Positions 24,435 to 32,348 of a stretch of DNA of 64,000 nt are shown one piece after another (positions within the stretch are counted from its first letter, which is position 1; every line of letters begins with the position of its first letter). Location: assembly GCA_900471485.1 (NCBI GenBank), contig UCEU01000033.1, forward strand, positions 100,934 to 164,933. The letters run 5' to 3'. A program made the translations under genes and the position numbers. Under the pieces are notes generated by a model that saw nothing but the letters and a program-made list of their open reading frames with translations, searched no databases and had not been told where the DNA came from. Source of the DNA: Hyphomicrobiales bacterium. Lineage in GTDB: Bacteria > Pseudomonadota > Alphaproteobacteria > Rhizobiales > Rhizobiaceae.

Positions 24435-25925
24435 TCATGCCTGCGCCCGCTTGCGTAGCGGATTGAGCGACATGGCGAGCGCGATGTAGGGGCGAATGGC
24501 GGACCGGCCGAAGACCGGCAGGAAGGCGAGGTAGATTACCGCGCCGAGACCGATGCTGACGCCGAGCGCGAGCCAGCGGTTATGGATGTGCGCGACGATC
24601 ACGGGATGGGCGAACCAGACGCAGACAGCCATCAGCACCGAGCCGCAGAAGGGCAGGGCAACAGCCTTCAGCGTGCTCTTGGCATCGATGCCGGCAAAGC
24701 GCGCGAGCACATACTGCTGGTAGGGCATGGTGAGCCAGGCGCGGATCGTGTAGCCGGCCGCGACGGCAACCACGCCATAGGGTACCAGCAGCCAAGTCAG
24801 GATCAGCGTGGTGACGAGCTGCAGGGCCGCGACCGAGAGCACCGATTCCGCCTTGTTGACGGCCGAGAGCGCCGAGGACGCGAAGAAGTTCATCACGAAA
24901 GGCACGGCCATCAGCACCAGCACCGTGGCGATATCGCCGGCATTGCCCCATTTGTCGCCGAACAGCATGGCGATCATGTCGGTGGACAGCGCACCGAAGC
25001 CGAGCAGCAGCGGGATCGCGCCAAGGGCCGCGGCGCCGACGATCTTGTTATAGGCATTGCGGAAGGCGACGCGGTCGTTCTGCAGGCGCGAGAGGGTAAT
25101 CAGCGATACGCTGCCAATCGGCGCGAGAACGGCCTGTCCGATCAGCTCGATCAGGCGCCAGGCGATACGGTAGCGACCGACTTCGACCGGCCCGTACCAG
25201 CGCGAAATGAAGATGTCCTGCACGCGGGCAAGCAGCATCCACATCAGCTGCGTGACGACGAGACTGACGCTGAACAGGAAGACCGAACGGAACATCGGCA
25301 CGTTGAACCGGAACTTCGGCATCCAGGGGTAGGAGAACCAGCCGAGCAGCACGGTGACGACGGCATTCACCGCCGTCTGCGCCACCAGTGCCCAGACGCC
25401 CCAGCCCATGAAGGCGCAGGCGACTGCGGTGATGCCGGAAAGCAGGCTTGCGGCGATTGCCTGCCCGGCGAGGCTCTTGTGGCCGAAATCGCGGGCAAGG
25501 CGGGCGTTGTGGATGACGGCGAGCGAGGAAATCGGCAGCAGCGGCGCCAGCCAGCGCAGGATGTTGGCAACTGCCGGATCGCGAACAAGGTCGCCGTAAT
25601 AAGGCGCGAAGACGAAAACCAGGCCGGCCACGATGGCGCTGAATGCGATCGTCGCCCAGAAGGCTGTATCGGCAAGCTCTTCGTCGAGCTCAAGCTGCCG
25701 GGTCACGGCATCGCCCAATCCGGCATAGGCGAGCACGCGGCCGATCTCCACGAACAGGCTCGCCAGCGCGAAGGTACCGAAATCGCCAGGCCCGAGAATG
25801 CGCGCCAGGATGACGAAGATCACGAAGGTCGCGATCGTGCTCCAGGCGACGCGGATCACCGACCAAAGGACGGACAGCGCGGTTTTCTTCTTCAGTTCGG
25901 CGTGGGCAATTGCCGTGTCGGGCAT
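24435..25925 (-). CDS. Polysaccharide flippase (MOP/Wzx-like, PssL/ExoT type)
   Basis: A 496-residue polytopic membrane protein with 12-14 predicted helices, beginning ALSVLWSVIRVAWSTIATFV and containing ILGPGDFGTFALASLFVEIG, the G-x-x-x-F/Y-G-x-x-x-L/A motif of MOP-superfamily lipid-linked oligosaccharide flippases. The expected role is moving repeat units across the inner membrane for surface polysaccharide assembly. It lies between GT2 (64-base gap) and the pyruvyl transferase (50-base gap). Confidence 0.88.
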   Translation of the reverse strand: MPDTAIAHAELKKKTALSVLWSVIRVAWSTIATFVIFVILARILGPGDFGTFALASLFVEIGRVLAYAGLGDAVTRQLELDEELADTAFWATIAFSAIVAGLVFVFAPYYGDLVRDPAVANILRWLAPLLPISSLAVIHNARLARDFGHKSLAGQAIAASLLSGITAVACAFMGWGVWALVAQTAVNAVVTVLLGWFSYPWMPKFRFNVPMFRSVFLFSVSLVVTQLMWMLLARVQDIFISRWYGPVEVGRYRIAWRLIELIGQAVLAPIGSVSLITLSRLQNDRVAFRNAYNKIVGAAALGAIPLLLGFGALSTDMIAMLFGDKWGNAGDIATVLVLMAVPFVMNFFASSALSAVNKAESVLSVAALQLVTTLILTWLLVPYGVVAVAAGYTIRAWLTMPYQQYVLARFAGIDAKSTLKAVALPFCGSVLMAVCVWFAHPVIVAHIHNRWLALGVSIGLGAVIYLAFLPVFGRSAIRPYIALAMSLNPLRKRAQA

Positions 25926-25989
25926 TCAGGATCCAATCGACTGTGCGCGCGCAAGGCTGCGCGTTCGTTCAGGTGGCGGTGCAGAACGC

Positions 25990-26907
25990 TTAGGCGGTGT
26001 GTTCCGCCTTCGGGCCGCGCCAATAGGCGAGCATCCCGACCAGGTTGTCGCGCAGCTGGCTGCGGTAGGTCAGCCCCAGGTCGTCGCTGAGCTTGCGGCG
26101 CCCCATCGCTTCCATGATGGCCTGCCGGATATCCCAGCGCAGCATGCCGCGCATGTTGGAGCGGCGGTCGAAAAGGTACTTCGCGTAAAGCGCGCCGTTG
26201 CCGAAGGCATAGCCGCTCTGCAGCTTCTTCACGTCGGCGATCTCGCGCCGTCCATGGAAGTGCTTAACCGCGAACTCCGGCAGATATTCGACGCGCACAC
26301 CCGCATTGAAGGTCCGGTGTACGTAGTCGGTGTCCTCGCCGGAGCGGAAGGTGGCGCCTGCGCCGAAGCGGGTGTCGAACAGTCCGACCTTGTCGATCAG
26401 TCCATGCGGAAACGCCATGTTGGCGCCGTGGATGAAGCCGCCGGCATGCAACTCGCTGGTCAGCACGGCCGGCTCGAGCTCCGGCTTGATGGTCACAGGC
26501 AGGTCGCGTGCGTCGCCAAGCTCGATACGTCCGCCGCGCATCACCATCTCGGTGTCGCTGGCGAAGAGAGCGGCAAGCGTTGCGAAGTAATCCGGGAAGA
26601 CCTCGCAATCGTCGTCCGTGAACGCGAGTACGCGGCCGCGGGCGGCCGTCATGCCCGTATTGCGGGCGACGGCGAGGCCGGGCCGGCCTTCGAAAATCAG
26701 GTTGGTCTGGATCGGCGCCGTCAGCGCCCAGGTGCTGACGATCTCGGAGGTCTCGTCCGTGGAACCATTGTCCACGAAGACGAGTTCCAATCTCAGATAG
26801 GCCGCATGGCTGGCGGCAACCGAGACGGCATCCAGGCAGTTCTTCAGTCCATAGGCCCGATTTCTCGACGAGATGATCAGGCTGATGTCCACGGGCCGAG
26901 GAGGCAT
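25990..26907 (-). CDS. Family 2 glycosyltransferase
   Basis: A 305-residue GT-A-fold enzyme: nucleotide-binding start DISLIISSRNRAYGLKNCLD, FVDNGSTDETSEIV, and the metal-binding DxD in VLAFTDDDCEVFPDYF, with an acidic SGEDTDYVHR later that fits the catalytic base region. It would add a sugar to a polysaccharide repeat unit. AAGGGG precedes the ATG. As the promoter-proximal gene of the unit, its upstream DNA holds an inverted-repeat operator candidate and an AT-rich block. Confidence 0.9.
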   Translation of the reverse strand: MPPRPVDISLIISSRNRAYGLKNCLDAVSVAASHAAYLRLELVFVDNGSTDETSEIVSTWALTAPIQTNLIFEGRPGLAVARNTGMTAARGRVLAFTDDDCEVFPDYFATLAALFASDTEMVMRGGRIELGDARDLPVTIKPELEPAVLTSELHAGGFIHGANMAFPHGLIDKVGLFDTRFGAGATFRSGEDTDYVHRTFNAGVRVEYLPEFAVKHFHGRREIADVKKLQSGYAFGNGALYAKYLFDRRSNMRGMLRWDIRQAIMEAMGRRKLSDDLGLTYRSQLRDNLVGMLAYWRGPKAEHTA

Positions 26908-27493
26908 GCAATTCCCCTTCTGCTATCGATGTCGAGGCGAGGATAGGGCGCAGGTCCCGCTTCGGCAAGGAGCTTTTTGCGTTGCAGCAAAATAGAACAG
27001 TTGCGGGTAAAAGCAGAAGAATGTGGTGATTTCTAGCCTCAAGATGAGGTATGCGTACTCGTCTTTGGAAAACAAAAATAGAAATGTAATTTATGTTTGT
27101 GTTGGTGTTTAAAATATATTTGAGAAGGTCAATGAATAGTAAGTTATCGCGGTAACAAAGATAAAAATAAGAAAAAATGCGGAATATGTACTGAATATTT
27201 CAAGATTTTTACATTGGATATGCTGTTGATGATGTATAGATCGTGGTAGCGAACGTTGTGCGGAAGGCCGATGCGGAAGAAGCGGACCTATCCTAGAATA
27301 TTCGGCGAGAATGCAAGTTTAACGAAAGTTCACACGCCAGCTTCGTCATGATCTGCTGCCGCGCCGTCAGCGTATTTTCTCCGAGTATCGAAACCGGTGC
27401 GCCCGACTATGCCTCGATCGGCAAAAATGACGGCGGGTGATGGTCGCGTGCGGAATCGGTCGGACCGAGCCCACACGCGAATCGCTTTCAGGG
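26908..27493. other. 586-base gene-free gap with AT-rich block
   Basis: No supportable gene. 27000-27240 is far richer in A/T than its surroundings and lies upstream of the polysaccharide unit. A TTTTGC/GCAAAA inverted repeat is at 26975-26992. The rest (27300-27493) has normal base composition and nothing recognisable. Confidence 0.6.
26975..26992. promoter_or_regulatory. Operator-like motif TTTTGC-GTTGCA-GCAAAA
   Basis: Six-base inverted arms around GTTGCA, 68 bases upstream of the glycosyltransferase start. Its central 16 bases differ at one position from a site at 29170-29185 before another minus-strand gene, suggesting one shared regulator. Confidence 0.5.
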
Positions 27494-29050
27494 TCAGCGC
27501 TCTTCTCCGGCCAGCCATTTCTGGATGATCGGCACATCGGCGTCGCCAAGATCGTGGCCGCCGGGAATGATGTCCGAATCAACCGTGGCGCCGGATGTCT
27601 TCAGACGCGATTCCAGGTCGCTCGCATATTTCCCGTAGGCATCCGTCTTGCCGCTGATCACCAGCAGGTCGGTCCCCTTCAGGTCGGCCTGCGGGAAGGC
27701 GTTGAGGACGGGCATGGAGCGAAGCAGCACCGCCTTGTGCACGAGATTCGGGTGCAGGTAGAGCAGCGAGTTCAGTAGGTTTGCGCCGTTGGAGTAGCCG
27801 ACGAAGACGATCTTCTTCGGATCGAGCCCGTAGGATTTGACGGCGCCGTCGACGAAGGCCGCGAAGGCTTCCGCCTCGCTCTTGATATCCTCTTGGTCGA
27901 AGGAGAAGGGCGTGATGCGCTTGTACCAGCGCGGAATGCCTTCCTCTGTCGCCCGCCCGCGCACGCCGAGCAGCGTGGCGCGTGGGGCCACCTTGTGGAG
28001 CAGCGGCATCAGCGTGGTCTCGTTGCCGCCCGAGCCGTGCAGCAGCACGAACACGCTGCCATCGGGATCAGGCGGCGTGTAGAAGCGGTGCACGAAGGGC
28101 AGGTCGCGATAATTGACGCGCGGTTCGCCCGGCATCGAGAACTGCGGCAGTACCACCTTCAGGTCCTTGAGGTCGGTTATGGCGTCCTTCGGAACGAAGA
28201 GCTTGCTGCCGAGCGTCGGCGTCGGCTCGTCCACGGTCATGCCGGGCTTGTCCGTCGCCAGTTCGATCAGGGTGCCAGCCGGTTCGCGAACATAGAGCGA
28301 GCGGAAATATTTGCGGTCGTGCATGTTGGCCGCTGGTGTTCCGGCATCCGAAAGCGATTTCTCGACGCGCAGCAGTTCCGCGTCGTCGGCGGCGCGGAAG
28401 GCGACGTGGTCGAACGTGCCGGTGCCCGGCGCGCCCGACCAGAAGCCCTTGGCATTGCGCACGTCGATGATGTCGCCGGATTGCGAGACGAGCCGGTCGA
28501 TGCTGCCATGCGTGGCCTGGTGCTGGTAGTCGAAGTGCTTTTCCAGGAAGCCGCGGCTTTCGGCCGGTGTTTCCGTCAGCATCGTCGCGCCACGCACGCG
28601 CTGGACGGCGTGTTCGACCGGCACACCCGCACCGTCCCAGGCGGCGGGTGACGTCAGCTGATTGTTGCCGGCCAGCTTGACGATGATGTTGTCGGGATCC
28701 TTCAGCCGCAGCACCGGTTCGCCGAATTCGTCCGCAGGCCCTTCCGATCGCAGGCCGAAGCTCATGGCGCGCGTTAGCCAGTAGCCGATGCTCGATGGAT
28801 TGATCGCCAGCGAAAGCTCGTTGATCTGGCCGTAGCCGGCGCGACCGGGCGAACCGTCTTCCCAGACGAGGAAGGTCACCAGAGAGCCCGGCGTGCCTTC
28901 CGCATCGCCATAAAACAGGTGCAACTGCGTGGCGTCTTCGAAGCCGGCGGTCTGCTTGACCAGCCGCATGCCCAGGAATCCGGCATAAAAGTCTACGTTC
29001 GCCTGCACCTTGCGGGTGATGAGCGTGATGTGATGAATGCCAGATATCAT
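27494..29050 (-). CDS. Fusion of VOC ring-cleaving dioxygenase-like and alpha/beta-hydrolase domains (MhqO-MhqD-like)
   Basis: A 518-residue protein. Residues about 1-125 and 150-280 are two VOC modules; metal ligands can be placed in GIHHITLITRKV, GTFDHVAFRA and GTLIELATD. Residues about 315-518 are a carboxylesterase/phospholipase-type hydrolase with VFVLLHGSGGNE, nucleophile Ser in VGYSNGANLL, and His in IIPGGHDLGD. Separate MhqO and MhqD proteins handle quinone or hydroquinone adducts in Firmicutes; here both would sit on one chain, possibly cleaving and then hydrolysing a substrate. The ATG at 29050 starts MISGIHHITL; a longer 549-residue reading is less likely. Confidence 0.85.
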   Translation of the reverse strand: MISGIHHITLITRKVQANVDFYAGFLGMRLVKQTAGFEDATQLHLFYGDAEGTPGSLVTFLVWEDGSPGRAGYGQINELSLAINPSSIGYWLTRAMSFGLRSEGPADEFGEPVLRLKDPDNIIVKLAGNNQLTSPAAWDGAGVPVEHAVQRVRGATMLTETPAESRGFLEKHFDYQHQATHGSIDRLVSQSGDIIDVRNAKGFWSGAPGTGTFDHVAFRAADDAELLRVEKSLSDAGTPAANMHDRKYFRSLYVREPAGTLIELATDKPGMTVDEPTPTLGSKLFVPKDAITDLKDLKVVLPQFSMPGEPRVNYRDLPFVHRFYTPPDPDGSVFVLLHGSGGNETTLMPLLHKVAPRATLLGVRGRATEEGIPRWYKRITPFSFDQEDIKSEAEAFAAFVDGAVKSYGLDPKKIVFVGYSNGANLLNSLLYLHPNLVHKAVLLRSMPVLNAFPQADLKGTDLLVISGKTDAYGKYASDLESRLKTSGATVDSDIIPGGHDLGDADVPIIQKWLAGEER

Positions 29051-29169
29051 TGAAGAAAGCCCGGATTGAAGTGGGGGCGCCGCAAGCGCCAGGATCAGTG
29101 TCAGTATAGGTATCATGCCGTTACGTTGCGAGGTTGCCTTCAAGGTTCTTCACATAGAACTAGGGCATC

Positions 29170-29186
29170 TTTGCGCTGCAGCAAAT
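29170..29186. promoter_or_regulatory. Operator-like motif TTTGC-GCTGCA-GCAAA
   Basis: Five-base inverted arms around GCTGCA, 120 bases upstream of the VOC/hydrolase start on the minus strand. It matches the site at 26976-26991 at 15 of 16 bases. Confidence 0.5.
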
Positions 29187-29219
29187 CATTCAGGCCTGCG
29201 TTGCCGTGCCAACGACGCA

Positions 29220-29253
29220 AAAAGGGCGCCGATTTCGCAATCGACGCCCTTTT
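29220..29253 (-). terminator. Rho-independent terminator of secDF
   Basis: On the minus strand, AAAAGGGCG-CGATT-loop-AATCG-CGCCCTTTT with one internal mismatch and a T-run in the 3' arm, 26 bases past the secDF stop. The A-run on the other side would let it work in both directions. Confidence 0.85.
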
Positions 29254-29278
29254 CTATTTCGCTTTAGCGAAGAGCCTT

Positions 29279-31816
29279 TCAGCCGGCCGTCTTGCGCGGC
29301 TCCGGCGGAATGATTTCCTGCTGTGCGTCGTTGGAGACGGCTGCGCGGTGGCGCGTGCGCCAGTCGCCCAGGAAGAGCAGGATCGGCGCCGCGATGAACA
29401 CGGACGATGCTGCTGCCACCAGAATGCCGAACACCATCGGGATCGCGAAGCTTTCGACCGCGCTGCCGCCCCAGATTGCCATCGGCAGCAGGGCCAGGAA
29501 GGCGGTGACGTTGGTGTAGATGCTTCGGGCAAGCGTTTCGTTGATCGACTTGTCGATCAGTTCGCGCAGCGGCATCGACTTGTAGAGGCGCATGTTTTCA
29601 CGCATGCGGTCGTAGACGACGACCTTGTCGTTCACCGAGTAGCCGACCAGCGTCAGGATCGCCGCGATGGCGGTCAGGTTGAAGTCGAGCCCGGTGAGAG
29701 CAAAGAAGCCGATGCACTTCGTCACGTCGAGAACGAGCGTGACGATGGCGCCGACCGCGAACGGCCATTCGAAGCGGTACCAGATGTAGAGCAGCATCGC
29801 GAGGCTGGCGATCACGACGGACAGGATACCCGCCCATGCAAGTTCGCCGCTGACCTTCGGGCCGATGACATCGGTGCCGGTCACGGTTGCCGACGGATCG
29901 ATCTTGACGATCTCGTCCTTCAGCTTGGTTACGGCAGCCGTCTGCGCCTCTTCACCACCGTCCTGACGCTGAGCGCGGACTGCCATGGTGTTGTTGTCAC
30001 CGTAGGACTGCAACGACACTTCGCCAAGGCCAAGGTTGTTCAGGCCTTCGCGGAACTTGGCGAGATCGGCGGCTTCCTGCGTTTTCACCGACATCTGGAT
30101 GCCGCCGCGGAAGTCGACGCCGTAGTTGAGGCCCGGATGGATGAAGAGCACTACGGAAGCGAGTGACAGCAGTGCCGAAACGGTCACGCCGAAGAAGCGC
30201 GCCTTCATGAACTGGATGTGTTTGTCGTAGGGGTAGAAGACCGGCAGCAGCGGCTTGATGTTGATGGTTTTCAGCTTGAAGCGGCGGGTGATCTCGATCA
30301 TCGAAACGCGAACGAAGGCGACCGATGTGAACATCGAGATGATCAGGCCGAGCGCCATGGTGACGGCGAAGCCACGAACCGGGCCGGTGCCGAACCAGAA
30401 CAGGATGGCGGCGGCGATCAGCGCTGTCATGTTGCCGTCGATGATGGTCGAGTAGGCACGGCGGAAGCCGGTGTCGATGGCCGCAAACGAGCCCTTGCCC
30501 TTGCGCGTTTCTTCACGGATGCGCTCGTTGATCAGAACGTTGGCGTCAACCGCCAGACCAATGCCGAGAACGACGCCGGCGATGCCGGGCAGCGTCAGCG
30601 TGGCGCCGACAAGCGTCAGTGCCGAGAAGGTCAGGATCGTGTGGATGAGAAGTGCGACGTTGGCAAGAATGCCCCAGGTTCCATAGAGCAGGAAGATGAA
30701 GGCTGCCACGAGAACGAAGCCGACAAGGCCGGAGTAGATACCCATCTGGATCGCATCGGCGCCGAGGTCGGCACCGACGGTGCGTTCTTCGATGACGGTG
30801 AGCTTGGCGGGCAGGGCACCGGCGCGCAGCATGGCGGCAAGCGTGTTGGCCGTATCGGTCGAGAAGTTACCGGAAATCTGGCCGGAACCACCGGTGATCG
30901 GCTCGCGGATGACGGGGGCGCTCAGCACCTTGTCGTCGAGAACGATGGCGAAGGGATTGCCGACGTTCTGGCGGGTGATGTCTGCGAAGCGGGTCGCGCC
31001 GGCGCTGTCGAAGCGGAAGCTGACAACCGGCTGCTGGCTCTGATCGAAGCTGACGCGGGCGTCGGAAAGACGGTCACCGGAGATTTCGACGCGGTCGAGG
31101 ACCGGATAGGTGTTGCCCTCGTCGTCCTTCATCATCGTCACGCCGGGGCCGGGAGCATTGTTCGGGGCCAGCATGTGGAAGGACATCTTGGCGGTGGAGC
31201 CGAGCAGCTGGCGAAGACGGGTCGGATCCTGCGCGCCCGGAAGCTGCACGAGAACGCGGTTGCCGCCGATACGCTGGATCGTCGGTTCGGCCACGCCGAC
31301 CTGGTCGACGCGCTGGCGAATGACCTCAAGGCTCTGCTGGACGGCGGAATCGACGTTGGCGGCGATACCTGCGGGCGAGAAGGCGACGATGATGTTGCCA
31401 CCATTGGTCGTGACCGAGAGGTCCGACTGGCCGGCGGAAAGGCCGGTAGCGATCGTGTTGCCGAGCGTGCGCAGCTGAGTGACCGCTTCGTCGCTCTGTG
31501 CCTGGTCGTTCAGCGTCACGACGATCTGGTTCTGGTTGCGAACGATCGACTTCGTCTGGATGTTCTTTTCGCGCAGCACGCGGCGAGCGTCCTGCAGAAG
31601 CGACTGCAGACGCTCACGCGTCAGGTCGGCTTCATCGACTTCGAGAACGAGGTGAGAGCCGCCGCGAAGGTCGAGGCCGAGCGAGACCTGCTGGTGCGGG
31701 AGCCACGAGGGAAGGCGCTGCAATGTCGATTGCGGCAGGGCATTCGGCAGTGCGATCAGAATGCCGAGGAGAATGATCACCGTATAGGTGGCCACCAGCC
31801 ATGGTGAGGTGCGCAT
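29279..31816 (-). CDS. secDF: Fused protein translocase subunit SecDF
   Basis: An 845-residue fusion of SecD (first about 530 residues) and SecF, with 12 expected membrane helices and two large periplasmic loops. SecD signatures are VSLGLDLRGGSHLVLEV, NRVLVQLPGAQDP and GIAVDANVLINERIREE-like. SecF signatures are PGLNYGVDFRGGIQM and GYSVNDKVVVYDRMREN. SecDF uses proton motive force to assist SecYEG export. The ATG at 31816 (MRTSPWLVATYTV) matches the family start, with AAGGA upstream. No yajC is adjacent. Confidence 0.96.
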   Translation of the reverse strand: MRTSPWLVATYTVIILLGILIALPNALPQSTLQRLPSWLPHQQVSLGLDLRGGSHLVLEVDEADLTRERLQSLLQDARRVLREKNIQTKSIVRNQNQIVVTLNDQAQSDEAVTQLRTLGNTIATGLSAGQSDLSVTTNGGNIIVAFSPAGIAANVDSAVQQSLEVIRQRVDQVGVAEPTIQRIGGNRVLVQLPGAQDPTRLRQLLGSTAKMSFHMLAPNNAPGPGVTMMKDDEGNTYPVLDRVEISGDRLSDARVSFDQSQQPVVSFRFDSAGATRFADITRQNVGNPFAIVLDDKVLSAPVIREPITGGSGQISGNFSTDTANTLAAMLRAGALPAKLTVIEERTVGADLGADAIQMGIYSGLVGFVLVAAFIFLLYGTWGILANVALLIHTILTFSALTLVGATLTLPGIAGVVLGIGLAVDANVLINERIREETRKGKGSFAAIDTGFRRAYSTIIDGNMTALIAAAILFWFGTGPVRGFAVTMALGLIISMFTSVAFVRVSMIEITRRFKLKTINIKPLLPVFYPYDKHIQFMKARFFGVTVSALLSLASVVLFIHPGLNYGVDFRGGIQMSVKTQEAADLAKFREGLNNLGLGEVSLQSYGDNNTMAVRAQRQDGGEEAQTAAVTKLKDEIVKIDPSATVTGTDVIGPKVSGELAWAGILSVVIASLAMLLYIWYRFEWPFAVGAIVTLVLDVTKCIGFFALTGLDFNLTAIAAILTLVGYSVNDKVVVYDRMRENMRLYKSMPLRELIDKSINETLARSIYTNVTAFLALLPMAIWGGSAVESFAIPMVFGILVAAASSVFIAAPILLFLGDWRTRHRAAVSNDAQQEIIPPEPRKTAG

Positions 31817-31910
31817 TGTGTTGTCTATCCTTGATAACGCTTGAACCTGCGCTTCAGGCGCAGGCAGGCGTGTCATTCATGCAATGGAGAGCGCCTATAG
31901 GCGCGGATCG

Positions 31911-32333
31911 TCATGCGGCGCCGATCGGCGGACCGTGCGAATCGTAATCCTTGGCATCCAGCGCATGGCGCGCGGGATCGAAGGCGGCGGCCAGCGGCGC
32001 GCTGTTGAGCGTCGAGACCGGCATATCCGGCGAGGCGGCAAGCATGGCCGGCCCGGAATCATGGGATGCGTATTTCGGAGCGGCCTTGCGCTCGGCGGCC
32101 AGAATGCCGCGAACGGCTTCGCGCACGCTCATCTGTAGCGGCTGGCTGTCCTTGGCCGGCGAGGAGACGGCGTTCGGCCCGCGTGTAGGGCTGATCGAGA
32201 AATTGCCGCCGAACAGCAGGCCGAGATAGGCGAAGATCGCGATGACAAGGGAAAAGGCAACGCGGCTAGCCATGCGGCGCGCGTCGAGCCTCATTTCCTG
32301 GTCCAGCGAATTATCAACCTCGATTCGGCTCAA
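31911..32333 (-). CDS. Bitopic membrane protein of unknown function
   Basis: A 140-residue protein with one membrane helix at about 25-45 (VAFSLVIAIFAYLGLLFGG) and a polar, Ala/Pro-rich periplasmic tail without a recognised domain. The short N-terminus (MSRIEVDNSLDQEMRLDARR) is charged, so N-in/C-out is likely. It starts 15 bases after the antiporter stop on the same strand and precedes secDF by 94 bases, so it may be co-transcribed with either. Confidence 0.75.
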   Translation of the reverse strand: MSRIEVDNSLDQEMRLDARRMASRVAFSLVIAIFAYLGLLFGGNFSISPTRGPNAVSSPAKDSQPLQMSVREAVRGILAAERKAAPKYASHDSGPAMLAASPDMPVSTLNSAPLAAAFDPARHALDAKDYDSHGPPIGAA

Positions 32334-32348
32334 CGGCGCAGTATTCTC

